Shown: one piece after another, positions 9,021-19,991 of the stretch
Layout of the letters: every line of letters starts with the position of its first letter
Numbering within the stretch: the stretch's first letter is position 1
NCBI GenBank assembly: GCA_963724135.1
Contig: CAVRTA010000001.1
Location: forward strand, 102,663 to 166,662
Source of the DNA: DATLGB01 sp963724135
GTDB taxonomy: Bacteria > Actinomycetota > Thermoleophilia > Solirubrobacterales > Solirubrobacteraceae
Length of the DNA: 64,000 nt
Reading direction: 5' to 3'
The notes under the pieces: model-generated
The model's database searches: none
The model's input: only the letters and a program-made list of their open reading frames with translations
Told to the model about the DNA's origin: nothing
Translations under genes and position numbers: made by a program

Positions 9021-9102
9021 AGCAACCTTCAGACGGATCGAGCCGTCCCTTCCGGACCCTCCCTCGGTGCCAAACGCCGAGGCCACCGCTAGCTTCCATC
9101 CC

Positions 9103-11289
9103 GTGCCGGAAATCGCCACGGAAGCGCTGCTGGAGGGGCTCAACGAGCCGCAGCGCGAGGCGGTCACGCACGTCGAGGGGCCGCTGCTGGTGCTCGCCGG
9201 CGCCGGCTCCGGGAAGACGCGCGTCCTCACGCACCGGATCGCCCATCTGGTCGACGCCGGGCACGCGAAGGCGAGCGAGATCCTCGCCATCACGTTCACC
9301 AACAAGGCGGCCAACGAGATGCGCGAGCGCGTCGAGCTGCTGGTCGGCAACCGCGTGCGGGCCATGTGGGTGATGACGTTCCACTCCGCCTGCGCGCGGA
9401 TGCTGCGCGCCGACGCCGCACCGGCTCGGCTACACGCGCAGCTTCACGATCTACGACGCCGCCGACAGCCGCCGGCTGATCAAGCACTGCCTCGACGAGC
9501 TCGACATCGACGCCAAGCGCTTCACCCCGCGCGCGATGCAGTCCCAGATCTCCGACGGCAAGAACCGGCTGCGCTCGACCGAGGAATACCGCCAGATCGT
9601 CGGCTCCTACTTCGAGCAGACCGTCGCCGACGTCTACGAGGAGTACGAGCGCCAGCTCCACCGCCGCAACGCGATGGACTTCGACGACCTGCTCGTCCGC
9701 GCCGTCAACGTCCTCGAGCTCTTCCAGGAGGTCCGCGACCGCTACCAGCGGCCTTCCGCTACGTCCTCGTCGACGAGTACCAGGACACCAACCACGCCCA
9801 GTACCGCCTGCTCCAGCTCCTCGGCTCAGAGCACCGCAACCTGATGGTGGTCGGCGACGACGACCAGTCGGTGTACGGCTTCCGCGGAGCGGACATCCGG
9901 AACATCCTCGACTTCAGCGACGACTTCGTCGACGCGACCGTGGTGCGGCTCGAGCAGAACTACCGCTCCACGCAGATGATCCTCGACGCGGCGAACGCGG
10001 TGATCGAGAACAACCGCGGGCGGATGGGCAAGACGCTGTGGACGGACGTGGGGGAGGGCGACCGGATCAAGATCCGGGAGTGCGACGACGAGCACGCGGA
10101 GGCGCGGTTCGTGGTCGCCGAGATCGAGCGGCTCGCCGACGAGGGCGTGAGCCGCAACGAGATCGCCGTCTTCTACCGGACCAACGCGCAGTCGCGGGTG
10201 CTGGAGGACATGCTCACGCGCGCGAGCGTCAGCTTCCAGGTCATCGGCGGGACGAAGTTCTACGACCGGGCCGAGGTCAAGGACGCGCTCGGCCTACCTG
10301 ACGTTGCTCGTCAACCCGCAGGACGGCGGCGCGTTCACGCGGATCGTCAACTCGCCGCGGCGCGGGATCGGCCAGACGTCGCTGAGCCGCGTCCTCGCGC
10401 ACGCGAACACGATGGGGATCAGCGCCGTGGGACGCCGCGGCGGACCCCGAGTCGGTCCCCGGCCTCGGCAAGGCCGCGATCAAGGCGCTTCGAGCGCTTC
10501 ATGTCGACCATGCACCGCCTCAAGGAGCGCCTCGAGAGCCCGCCCGCCGGTGGCGACGTTCATGCGAGAGGTGCTGACGGAGACCGGCTACTTCGACGCC
10601 CTGGAGGCCGAGCGCACGATCGAGGCGCAGGGCCGGATCGAGAACCTCGAGGCGCTGATGGTCGCCGCGCAGGAGTACGACGCGCGCTCGGAGTGCTCCG
10701 TCGTGGAGACCTACCTGGAGGAGCTGGCGCTGTTCGCCGCCGGCGACGACATGTCCGACGACGAGGGCCTCGTCACGCTGATGACGCTGCACAACGCCAA
10801 GGGCCTCGAGTACCCGATCGTCTTCATCATCGGCGTCGAGGACGGCGTCTTCCCGCACCAGCGCTCGATCGAGGAGGGCGACGTCGAGGAGGAGCGCCGG
10901 CTCGCCTACGTCGGGCCTGACGCGCGCGATGCGCGACCTCTACATCACCTACGCGCGCCGCCGCACCCAGTTCGGCGGCGGCTCGATGCCCGCCATGCGC
11001 AGCCGCTTCCTCGACGAGATCCCGCGCGAGCTCACCGACGAGCCCGAGCGCGAGCAGACGCGCCGGCGTCACGCGCGGCCGGGCGGTGACGAGCTGGGCG
11101 AGCGCGCAGGCCGCCGCCGCCCGCCGACACCGCTGTGTTCCGCATCGGCGACGACGTCGTCCACGCCGCCTTCGGGGACGGCGTCGTGACCGGACGTCGA
11201 CGCCGGGCGGCGTGGTCGTCGTGCGCTTCGCGAGCGACGGCTCCGAGCGCCGGCTGATGGCCGACTACGCCCCGATCAGGAAGCAATGA
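9103..11289 (+). CDS. pcrA: ATP-dependent DNA helicase UvrD/PcrA (multiple frameshifts)
   Basis: A superfamily 1A helicase of about 729 residues acting in repair and replication. Motifs in order: Q-motif LNEPQREAV; Walker A AGAGSGKTRVLTHRI (about residues 29-43); ITFTNKAANEM; Walker B LVDEYQDTNHAQY; VVGDDDQSVYGFRGAD; LEQNYRST; VTLMTLHNAKGLEYPIVF; a degraded motif VI near 10,930; and the PcrA C-terminal Tudor-like tail GDDVVHAAFGDGVV. At least seven frame changes (near 9415, 9750, 10,290, 10,430, 10,555, 10,910 and 11,090-11,200) split it. GTG 9103 is the favoured start, with GTG 9067 as an alternative. The stop overlaps the folD start as ATGA. Confidence 0.9.
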
Positions 11290-12128
11290 CGGCGACGCTC
11301 ATCGACGGCACGCGCCATCGCGGCGCAGATCCGCGCGGAGGTGGCCGAGGAGGTGGCGGTCGCTCGCGCAACCGCCGGGGCTCGCGGCCGTGCTCGTCGG
11401 CGACGACCCGGCCAGCGCGATCTACGTCGGCAACAAGCGCCGCCTCAGCGCCGAGCTGGGCATGCGCTCGCATCGAGCACACGCTGCCCCAGGACGCCGA
11501 CGCACGAAGAGGTGGAGCGGCTGATCCGCGAGCTCAACGCCGACCCGGACGTGAACGGCATCCTGCTCCAGCTCCCGACGCCGCCCCAGGTCGACGGCCC
11601 CGCGCTCACGAGCGCTGATCGACCCGCGCAAGGACGTCGACGGCCTGACGCCGATCAGCGCGGGCCTGCTCGCCCAGGGCAAGCCCGGGCTGCGGCCGTG
11701 CACGCCGTCGGGCTGCATGGAGCTGCTGCGCCGCCACGGCGTCGACGCTCGAGGGCGCCGAGGCCGTCGTCGTCGGCCGCTCCGACCTCGTCGGGCGGCC
11801 GGTCGCCCAGCTGCTGCTGCCGCCAACGCGACGGTCACGATCTGCCACAGCCGCACCCGCGACCTCCCGGAGGTCTGCCGCGCGCGCCGACGTGCTGATC
11901 GCCGCGGTCGGCCGCCCGGAGATGGTGCGCGGCGACTGGATCAAGCCCGGCGCGGCGGTCATCGACGTCGGCATCAACCGCACCGACGACGGCCTCAAGG
12001 GCGACGTCGCCTTCGACGAGGCGGTAGAAGCGCGCGGTCTGATCACGCCCGTTCCCGGCGGGGTCGGCCCGATGACGATCGCGATGCTGATGCGCAACAC
12101 GATCGAGGCGGCGAAGCTACAGGCGTGA
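11286..12128 (+). CDS. folD: Methylenetetrahydrofolate dehydrogenase/cyclohydrolase (frameshifted)
   Basis: A bifunctional FolD of about 281 residues that interconverts 5,10-methylene-THF and 10-formyl-THF. Pieces in family order: MTATLIDGT; AAVLVGDDPASAIYVGNKRR with the catalytic Tyr and Lys (YVxxK); LNADPDVNGILLQLPTP; LIDPRKDVDGLTPISAGLL; LRPCTPSGCMELL; AEAVVVGRSDLVGRPVAQLL; RADVLIAAVGRPEMV; and PVPGGVGPMTIAML. At least six small indels between 11,320 and 11,890 separate them, and the final third is intact. It is coupled to pcrA by ATGA and to the next gene by GTGA, so the three probably share a transcript. Confidence 0.9.
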
Positions 12129-12968
12129 AGCTGACGATCATGATCGAGGGCCAGGAGGGCGTCTCCTGGGCCGACTGGCGGCGCCTCGCCGAGCTCACCG
12201 AGGAGCTCGGCTTCGAGGGGCTGATGCGCTCCGATCACTACCTGTCGGTGATCGGCGACGCTCGGAGCGCGGCGCGCTCGACGCCTGGGGCACGATCTGC
12301 GCCCTCGCCCCGCTGACCGAGCGGATCCGCCTCGGGACGCTCGTCTCGCCGGTCACCTTCCGGCCCGCCGCCGTCCTGGCCAAGCTCGCGCTGACCGCCG
12401 ACCACGTCTCCGGCGGGCGCGTCGACGTCGGCATGGGCACCGGCTGGCACCAGGCCGAGCACGACGCCTTCGGCCTCACACTGCCCGCCGATCGCACGAG
12501 CGCTTCGACCTGCTCGAGCAGCAGGTGGCCGACGTCACCCGCTACTGGGCGCGAGACCGGGCCCGCGCCGGTCGGCCTCGCGGCTGATCCTCGGCGGCCA
12601 GGCCAAGCGCCGCGCCGCGGCGCTCGCAGCCGAGCACGCCGACGAGTACAACCTCCTCTGCCAGCACGCCCGACGCAGGTCCGCGAGCGGCGCGCCGCGG
12701 CTGGCCGACCACCTCACTCTGAGCATGATGACCGGCTTCATCATCGGCACGACGCAGGCGCAGGTGGACGAGCGCCGCGCCAGATCACCGACCGCATGGG
12801 GTTCGGCGGCCTCGCCGACCTGGCTGATCGGCACGCCCGACGAGATCGTCGAGCAGATCCGGACGCTCGAGCAGGCGGGCATCGAGCGCATCATGCTCCA
12901 GCACCTGCTGCACACCGACGACGACGCGCTGCGGCTGGTCGCCGAGGAGGTGCTGCCGCGCGTGCTGA
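12125..12968 (+). CDS. Luciferase-like flavin/F420-dependent oxidoreductase (frameshifted)
   Basis: About 281 residues of the TIM-barrel luciferase-like family. It begins with GTG 12125 (MKLTIMIEGQEG). LAELTEELGFEGLMRSDHYL and ICALAPLTERIRLGTLVSPV follow, then SGGRVDVGMGTGWHQAEHDA, a strong family signature, and LILGGQAKRRAAALAAEHAD. The last part is LIGTPDEIVEQIRTLEQAGI. Shifts fall near 12,262, 12,495, 12,575, 12,665 and 12,815. The 3' end is ambiguous because the frame runs on into the next gene; TGA 12966-12968 in another frame is the likely stop. In actinobacteria such enzymes often use F420, but the substrate is unknown. Confidence 0.82.
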
Positions 12969-13460
12969 GACGCCTCCGGACCCCGGACTACCTCGCCGGC
13001 GTCGCCGGGCTCCTGCTGCTCGCCAGCCTGTTCGCGCCCTGGTACGACCTCGCCGACGGCACCAGCGACGGCTGGCGCTCGCTGGCCGTCATCGACATGC
13101 TGGCTGCTCATCGCCGCGCTGCTGGCGCTCGCGGTCCCGCTGGTCACGGCCCCAAGGACGAGCCCGCGGTGCCCGATCGCCATCGACGTCCTCACCCTTG
13201 CGGTGGGCCTGATCGCGACGGTCCTCGTGCTCTTCCGCGTCGTCTCCACCGCCGACCCCGGCGGCGTGCCCGCCGACGGCCGCGCCTGGGGGCTGTGGCT
13301 CGCGCTCCTCAGCGTCATCGGCGTGGTCGCATCCGCCTGGTGGGCGACGCGCCTGAGGCCGCGCCCGGGCTCGACCGCCCCCCGAGCTCGCGCCACTGCC
13401 GACCCCGCCGGTCCAGGACCCCGCGACACCCCCCACCTAGAGCTGCCGCGCTCATGCTGA
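12962..13460 (+). CDS. Small integral membrane protein, unknown function (one or two frameshifts)
   Basis: About 165 residues with four hydrophobic segments: YLAGVAGLLLLASLFAPWY, a second around 13,095-13,150 (LLIAALLALAVPLVTA after a shift), LTLAVGLIATVLVLFRVV, and GLWLALLSVIGVVASAWWA. The C-terminus is Pro/Arg-rich. The probable start is GTG 12962, which overlaps the preceding gene's stop. Its own stop (13458-13460) overlaps the gatC start. The SLFAPWYD motif in the first loop recurs in actinobacterial membrane proteins of unknown role. Confidence 0.6.
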
Positions 13461-13759
13461 GCCGCGATCAGGTGCTCCACGTGGCGCGCCTCGCCCGCCT
13501 GGAGCTGACCGACGACGAGCTCGACCGCCACGCGGGCGAGCTGTCGAAGGTCGTCGACTGGATCGACAAGATCTCCGAGCTCGGGGACCTCGCCGACGTC
13601 GCGCCGACCTCGCACGTGGTCGAGCTCGACCAACCAGCTGCGCGCCGACGAGCCCCACACGAGCCTGGACCCGGCCGTCGCGCTCGACCAGCGCGCCCGA
13701 CCCGGGCGACGACGGCTTCCGCGTGCCCAGCACCGGGGGCGGGGGCGGGCGGGGGATGA
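13454..13759 (+). CDS. gatC: Asp/Glu-tRNA amidotransferase subunit C
   Basis: About 101 residues. MLSRDQVLHVARLARLELTD and HAGELSKVVDWIDKISEL are the standard GatC helices. A one-base shift near 13,632 leads into NQLRADEPHTSLDPAVAL, the conserved tail that wraps around GatA. It stabilises the GatCAB complex that converts misacylated Glu-tRNA(Gln) or Asp-tRNA(Asn) to the amide form. The stop overlaps the gatA start by ATGA (13756-13759). Confidence 0.88.
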   Translation: MLSRDQVLHVARLARLELTDDELDRHAGELSKVVDWIDKISELGDLADVAPTSHVVELDQPAARRRAPHEPGPGRRARPARPTRATTASACPAPGAGAGGG

Positions 13760-15150
13760 TCCTCGACCTGACCGCCGCGCAGGCGGCCGAGCAGCATCCG
13801 CGCCGGCGACCTCGACGCCGGCCGAGCTCTGGAACGCCTACCGCGAGCGCGCCGAGCGCGACGACCTCAACTGCTTCACCTGGGTCTCGGACGCCGCCGA
13901 GCCCGAGGTCGCCGGGCGTGCCGATCGGCGTCAAGGACCTGTTCTGCACCGCAGGGCATCCCGAGCCAGGCCGGCAGCCGCATCCTCGAGGGCTACCTGC
14001 CGCCGTACACCGCCACGGCGGTTGAGCGGCTGCGCGCCGCCGGCGCCGCCGGTGCTGGCCAAGACCAACCAGGACGAGTTCGCGATGGGCTCGTCGACCG
14101 AGAACTCCGCCTACGGGCCGACGCTGAACCCGTGGGACCGCACGCGCGTCCCGGGCGGCTCGAGCGGCGGCAGCGCCGCGGCGGTCGCCGCGGGCCTCGT
14201 CCCGTGGGCGATCGGCACCGACACCGGCGGCTCGATCCGCCAGCCCGCCGCGCTGTGCGGGATCGTCGGGCTCAAGCCGACCTACGGCGCGATCAGCCGC
14301 TACGGGATGATCGCCTTCGCGTCCAGCCTCGACCAGGCGGGCCCGTTCACGCGCGACGTCACCGACGCCGCGCTGCTGCTGGGGGCGATGCAGGGCACGC
14401 GACCCGTGCGACTCGACCTCGCTCGGCCTGCCCGAGGACGTCGCTCTGCCCAGCGCCACCGACCTCAGGGGCGTCCGCATCGGCGTTCCCGACGAGCTGA
14501 CCGGCGAGGGCATCGAGCCGGGCATCCTCGACCGCTTCAACGAGACGCTCGACCGCGCGCGCGAGCTCGGCGCGACCGTCGAGGACTGCACGCTGCCGCA
14601 CGCTCCGCACGCGCTCGCCGCGTACTACCTGATCGCGCCCGCGGAGTGCTCGAGCAACCTCGCCCGCTACGACGGCGTCCGCTACGGGCTGCGCGTCGAC
14701 GGCGACGGCGACCTGCTGTCGATGTACACGACGACCCGCGCCGCCGGCTTCGGCGACGAGGTCAAGCGCCGCATCCTGATCGGCACCTACGCGCTGTCGA
14801 GCGGCTACTACGACGCCTACTACGGCAAGGCGCAGAAGGTGCGCACGCTGATCGCGCGCGACTTCGACGCCGTCTTCGAGTCCTTCGACTTCGTCGCCAC
14901 GCCGACGGCGCCCGGCGTCGCCTTCGAGCTCGGCGCCAAGACCGCCGACCCGCTGGCGATGTACCTCAACGACTACTGCACGGTGCCGATGAGCCTGGCC
15001 GGCATCCCCGGGCATCTCGATCCCCAACGGCCTGGTCGACGGGCTGCCGAGCGGCTTCCAGCTCGCCGGGCCCGGCCTTCAGCGAGAACCGCCTGCTCGA
15101 CGCCGCGCACGCGCTGGAGAAGAGCATCGACTTCGACGGGAGCGCCGCCC

Positions 15151-15158
<8 letters not shown>
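13756..15158 (+). CDS. gatA: Asp/Glu-tRNA amidotransferase subunit A (frameshifted)
   Basis: The amidase-signature subunit, about 468 residues, which releases ammonia from Gln for GatB. It begins MILDLTAAQAAEQ. The catalytic triad regions are visible: VPIGVKDLFC with the Lys, and PGGSSGGSAAAVAAGLVPWA with both Ser residues, then TDTGGSIRQPAALCGIVGLK. The C-terminal half is largely intact (GYYDAYYGKAQKVR, TPTAPGVAFELG). Shifts lie near 13,800, 13,915, 13,965, 14,030, 14,405, 15,012 and 15,075. It sits between gatC and gatB with overlapping stops and starts. Confidence 0.9.
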
Positions 15159-16534
<1,376 letters not shown>

Positions 16535-16538
<4 letters not shown>

Positions 16539-16578
16539 GTCGCGTAAGGCGCGAAATGTCAAGCGCTACGCGACTCAG
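16535..16578 (+). terminator. 12-bp stem-loop at the end of gatB
   Basis: CTGAGTCGCGTA (16535-16546) pairs exactly with TACGCGACTCAG (16567-16578) across a 20-base loop that itself has GCGC at both ends. The gatB stop is inside the left arm. There is no U-tract, so it would be a GC-type or Rho-assisted terminator. Confidence 0.6.
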
Positions 16579-16604
16579 GCGCGGGCGCGGCGTACGATGG
16601 GCGG

Positions 16605-16820
16605 ATGGGCAAGCTCGTACGCATGGACAGGACAGGCCACACCGTCGTCGCGGAGTGGACGGCGGATGACGCGGAGGCGGCGGTCGCGGCCTTCCGCGCG
16701 GAGCTCGACGCCGGCTACTACGCCATCGTCACGCGCGGCGAGGGGCATGCCGAGCAGGTGCGCGAGCTGCCGCTGGACGCCGACACGGTGATCCTGCGGC
16801 GGCCGATCGCGGGTGGCTGA
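16605..16820 (+). CDS. Hypothetical 71-aa protein
   Basis: MGKLVRMDRTGHTVVAEWTA begins a short alpha/beta-looking protein containing DDAEAAVAAFRAELDAGYYA and ending in VILRRPIAGG. The stop overlaps the next gene's GTG start by 8 bases, so the two are probably co-translated. I recognise no family beyond small, actinobacterial-looking proteins. It lies just after the gatB terminator. Confidence 0.65.
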   Translation: MGKLVRMDRTGHTVVAEWTADDAEAAVAAFRAELDAGYYAIVTRGEGHAEQVRELPLDADTVILRRPIAGG

Positions 16821-17454
16821 GCAGGCCGTCCTCCCGGAGACCGCAGGCGTCTACTGGCGCCCGCGGATCGACGAGCGCCGGCTGCGTCTGACGGGGCGGA
16901 TGTGGACCGCGAGCACGGTCGCCCACGTCGTGCCGTGGCTGCTGATGGCCGCGTTCCTGCTGTACCTCGAACCGTTGAGCGCGCCGCTGGCGGTGATCCT
17001 TGTCGCGCACGCCTGGATCATCCCCGAGCTCTACGCCAAGCGAGGAGCGAATGTGCTGCGCCCCGCCAAACGCCTCGGCGAGCCCTCGGAGCGCACCGCA
17101 CTCGGCCTCCTCGGTGATCTTGTGTCCCACGGCGCCCGCGAACTCCATGCCCGAACGGGGTTGGTGACCGAACGAGGCGGGCTCGGCGTGTGGCTCATCG
17201 GCGAGCAGGGAGCGGTCCTGGTCTCGCCAGGCGCCCGGCGCGTGCACTGCTTCTGCGTGCGCGTCGAGGACCCCGAGCTCCCGAGCGCCGACCGCATCGC
17301 CCACCTGCTCCTCGCGCTCCGAGAGGACGAGGCCGGGTTCGCGACCGTCGCCAACCAGGCGTTCTCCGGCGCGCCGTGGCGGCTCGCCCGCCGGCTGCCG
17401 GCGCGGGCACGGCCCGCACTGCGCGCGGCACGAGCCGCTGCGTCCAGCCGATAG
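16813..17454 (+). CDS. Hypothetical membrane-associated protein (213 aa)
   Basis: It starts with GTG 16813 inside the end of the previous gene. Residues about 35-75 form two hydrophobic segments (VAHVVPWLLMAAFLLYLEPL, LAVILVAHAWIIPELYA). The rest is soluble: SERTALGLLGDLVSHGAREL, GVWLIGEQGAVLVSPGARRV, then a C-terminal Arg/Ala-rich tail. CFCVRVEDPELPSADRIAHL suggests a compact alpha/beta domain. No known function. The pair with the 71-aa protein looks like a small operon. Confidence 0.7.
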   Translation: MAEQAVLPETAGVYWRPRIDERRLRLTGRMWTASTVAHVVPWLLMAAFLLYLEPLSAPLAVILVAHAWIIPELYAKRGANVLRPAKRLGEPSERTALGLLGDLVSHGARELHARTGLVTERGGLGVWLIGEQGAVLVSPGARRVHCFCVRVEDPELPSADRIAHLLLALREDEAGFATVANQAFSGAPWRLARRLPARARPALRAARAAASSR

Positions 17455-17513
17455 CAGGCAAATTTCTCCAAATGGCCATATCTGCCGAATACGTCGGCGT
17501 GGACAATGGCGGC

Positions 17514-17693
17514 ATGACAAGGGCAGGCAACCTCATCGCGATCCCCCCGGCCACCGGCCGCGGACCGCAACCTCGCACCAGCGACACACGACGGACGACG
17601 ACGGTCACCGACGTCGCGCGCGCCCGCACGGCGCTGCGCGAGCTCAAGCCGCGCCGGGAGCGCTTCGCGCACCTCAAGCGGATGTACGACTGA
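17514..17693 (+). CDS. Small basic protein (59 aa), tentative
   Basis: MTRAGNLIAIPPATGRGPQP begins a basic, Thr/Arg-rich protein ending in LKPRRERFAHLKRMYD. An in-frame ATG at 17472 would add 14 residues. The region just upstream (17459-17490) is unusually AT-rich for this segment and could hold a promoter. The 3' end overlaps the convergent gene's stop by 20 bases. No family is recognised; coding is plausible from composition only. Confidence 0.4.
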   Translation: MTRAGNLIAIPPATGRGPQPRTSDTRRTTTVTDVARARTALRELKPRRERFAHLKRMYD

Positions 17694-17955
17694 CCGGCTC
17701 GATCGCCACGTCGGGGAAGTCGAGCTCGGCGCCGCAGCGCGTGCACAGCTGGTCGTGGAGCGGGACGATCTTCCCGCAGGACGGGCACTGGCGGCGGACC
17801 TCCTCATCCTCGCGGCGGTAGAGCACCGCGATCAGCACGCCGAGGAACGGGACCAGCGCGCCGATGGCGAACCAGATCACCGGCGAGGACCCCTTCGACC
17901 GGCCCACGAAGCCGGCCCAGACGCCGGAGATCGCCATGATGATCAGGTACTCCAC
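17674..17955 (-). CDS. Membrane protein with C-terminal zinc ribbon
   Basis: 93 residues. Two hydrophobic segments (YLIIMAISGVWAGFVG and SPVIWFAIGALVPFLGVLIA) are followed by YRREDEEVRRQ and a zinc ribbon CPSCGKIVPLHDQLCTRCG (two CxxC pairs 12 residues apart). The layout is typical of small bacterial membrane-anchored zinc-ribbon proteins of unknown role. The gene is intact. Confidence 0.75.
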   Translation of the reverse strand: MEYLIIMAISGVWAGFVGRSKGSSPVIWFAIGALVPFLGVLIAVLYRREDEEVRRQCPSCGKIVPLHDQLCTRCGAELDFPDVAIEPVSRTSA

Positions 17956-17972
17956 CGGGCCCAGTATGGGGC

Positions 17973-18326
17973 CTACAAGGGCCGGTCGAGCACGAACAGC
18001 TCGAACGACCGCGGCGGGTCGAACACGATCTGGGAGTGGTAGGTCAGCACGCGCCGCTCGGTGATGCGCTCGACCGCGGCGCAGAACTCCGACTCGACCG
18101 CCCGCTGGAAGCGCAGGCGGTAGTCGCGCACGAGCAGTTCCTCACCGGCCTCGAGCAGCGTCTGCTCGTTGCGGGTCAGACCGTCCTCGAGCACGGTCAG
18201 CACGTACTCGTCGTTGATGAAGCTCTTGGCCGCCGTCGGACCCTTGCCGTAGAGCTCCTTCATCAGCGCGACCAGCGCGTTGGAGAGTGCGGCTCGGATC
18301 TCACCGTGCTCGGACACGCGCACCAT
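17973..18326 (-). CDS. DUF2294 family protein
   Basis: 117 residues from ATG 18326 (MVRVSEHGEIRAALSNALVA). The conserved features are LYGKGPTAAKSFINDEYVLT, LEDGLTRNEQTLLEAGEELL and ITERRVLTYHSQIVFDPPRS, which match the DUF2294 pattern. The family is small, cytosolic and uncharacterised. An upstream ATG at 18347 would overlap the divergent gene's promoter, so 18326 is preferred. It is divergent from the small membrane protein at 18352, with 25 bases between the starts. Confidence 0.75.
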   Translation of the reverse strand: MVRVSEHGEIRAALSNALVALMKELYGKGPTAAKSFINDEYVLTVLEDGLTRNEQTLLEAGEELLVRDYRLRFQRAVESEFCAAVERITERRVLTYHSQIVFDPPRSFELFVLDRPL

Positions 18327-18351
18327 TATCGTGCAAGGCGTGCGCACGCGA

Positions 18352-18546
18352 ATGACGGATCTCGGACGGAGGCTGGTTGCCTACACGATCATCGCGATCG
18401 CGGCGGTCGTCATCGTGTGGTTTCTCTTCCGCACCGTGGTCGGCTTCATGCGCTGGATGATCGCGATCGCGCTGTTTCTGGCCGCGATCTACGCGATCTT
18501 CTGGGCCCTGAGCTTCAGGCGCGGCTCGGACGAGAAGCCCTACTGA
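18352..18546 (+). CDS. Small two-TM membrane protein (64 aa)
   Basis: MTDLGRRLVAYTIIAIAAVV begins two hydrophobic helices (about residues 8-26 and 33-52) with a positively charged tail (FRRGSDEKPY). Its start is 25 bases from the divergent DUF2294 gene. No family function is known. Confidence 0.65.
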   Translation: MTDLGRRLVAYTIIAIAAVVIVWFLFRTVVGFMRWMIAIALFLAAIYAIFWALSFRRGSDEKPY

Positions 18547-18560
18547 TCCGCGGGTCCCGG

Positions 18561-19991
18561 TCAGCTGTTGAGGTTGACCATCACGTGCTTGACCTGCGTG
18601 TAGTCCTCGAGGGCGTACATCGACAGGTCCTTGCCGTAGCCGGACTCCTTGAAGCCGCCGTGCGGCATCTCGGCGGCCAGCGGGATGTGGTCGTTGATCC
18701 AAACGCAGCCGAACTCGAGCTGGTTGGCGACGCGCATCGCTCGCCCGACGTCGGACGTCCACACTGACGAGGCCAGGCCGTAGCGCGTCCCGTTGGCCCA
18801 CTCGAGCGCCTCCTCCTCATCGGAGAAGTGCTGGACCGTGATGACCGGGCCGAAGATCTCGTTCTGGATCATCTCGTCGTCCTGCCGGAGGCCTGCGACG
18901 ACCGTCGGCTCGACGAAGTAGCCCGGCAGGTCGGGTTCGTTCCCGCCGGTGACGATCTCCGCGTGCCCGGGACGGCGCTCGAGGAATCCCGCCACGCGCT
19001 CGCGCTGGGCCTGCGAGTTGACCGGGCCGAGCGTGGTCTCGGCCGACAGCGTGTCGCCCATGACGAGGCTGTGGGCCTGCTCGGCGAGCCCGCTCACGAC
19101 GTTGTCGTAGACCTGCTTGGACGCGAGCACGCGGGTCGCCGCGGTGCAGTCCTGGCCCGCGTTGTAGTAGCCGGTGCCGGCGATCGTCTCCATCGCCAGC
19201 TCCATGTCGGCGTCGTCGAAGATGACCACGGGCGCCTTGCCGCCGAGCTCGAGGTGCACGCGCTTGAGCGTGTCCGCGGCCGCCTTGGCGATCCACTTGC
19301 CGGTGCCGGGCGATCCCGTCAGCGAGACCATGTCGACCTCGCGGTGCGTCACCAGCGACGAGCCGGCGGGCTGGCCATGGCCGCAGATCACGTTCAGCAC
19401 GCCCGCCGGCAGCAGGTCGGCCGCGAGCTCGGCGAGCTTCACGGTGGTCACCGGGGTCGTCTCGGCCGGCTTCAGGACGACCGTGTTGCCCGTCGCGAGC
19501 GCGGGCCCGATCTTCCAGACCGCCATCATCATCGGGTAGTTCCACGGCGTGATCTGCGCGACGACGCCGTGCGGCTCGCGGCGGATGATGGACGTGTGGC
19601 CCTCGATGTACTCCATCGCTGCCCGGCCCTCCAGGCACCGGCCGGCGCCGGCGAAGAAGCGCAGCTGATCGGCCATTGGGCCGATCTCGTCGCCCCTGAC
19701 CGCCTCGATCGGCTTGCCGGCGTCCTCGGCCTCGAGCCTGGCCAGCTCGTCGCCGTTCTCCTCGATGCGGTCGGCGAGGCGCAGGAGGGCGAGCGCGCGC
19801 TCGCCCGGGGGGGTCTGCGCCCAGCCCCTGGCAGCGGCGCGGGCGGCGCCGACCGCGCGCTCGACGTCCTCGGTGCCAGACAGGGGCACCTGCGCGATCT
19901 CCCGGCCGTTGGCGGGGTTGACGACCGGCTCGGTCGCGCCGTCCGCGGCGTCGGCGAACTCGCCGTCGATGAAGTTCTTGAGCTGGGTCAC
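18561..19991 (-). CDS. Gamma-aminobutyraldehyde-type NAD(P)-dependent aldehyde dehydrogenase
   Basis: An intact 476-residue ALDH. ITPWNYPMMMAVWKIGPALA and VLKPAETTPVTTVKLAEL form the cofactor-binding part. SLTGSPGTGKWIAKAAADTL and the general base in LELGGKAPVVIFDDAD follow. The catalytic Cys is in NAGQDCTAATRVL, and EIFGPVITV is present. Similarity pattern and context fit 4-aminobutyraldehyde dehydrogenase (PatD/Prr) of putrescine degradation, oxidising the product of the neighbouring aminotransferase. The start codon overlaps the aminotransferase stop by ATGA (19988-19991), so both enzymes are co-translated. Confidence 0.88.
   Translation of the reverse strand: MTQLKNFIDGEFADAADGATEPVVNPANGREIAQVPLSGTEDVERAVGAARAAARGWAQTPPGERALALLRLADRIEENGDELARLEAEDAGKPIEAVRGDEIGPMADQLRFFAGAGRCLEGRAAMEYIEGHTSIIRREPHGVVAQITPWNYPMMMAVWKIGPALATGNTVVLKPAETTPVTTVKLAELAADLLPAGVLNVICGHGQPAGSSLVTHREVDMVSLTGSPGTGKWIAKAAADTLKRVHLELGGKAPVVIFDDADMELAMETIAGTGYYNAGQDCTAATRVLASKQVYDNVVSGLAEQAHSLVMGDTLSAETTLGPVNSQAQRERVAGFLERRPGHAEIVTGGNEPDLPGYFVEPTVVAGLRQDDEMIQNEIFGPVITVQHFSDEEEALEWANGTRYGLASSVWTSDVGRAMRVANQLEFGCVWINDHIPLAAEMPHGGFKESGYGKDLSMYALEDYTQVKHVMVNLNS

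Noticed and set aside
12725..13759. An apparent fusion of luciferase-like enzyme, membrane protein and GatC
   Set aside because: The three families are normally separate; frame changes at the boundaries explain the read-through.
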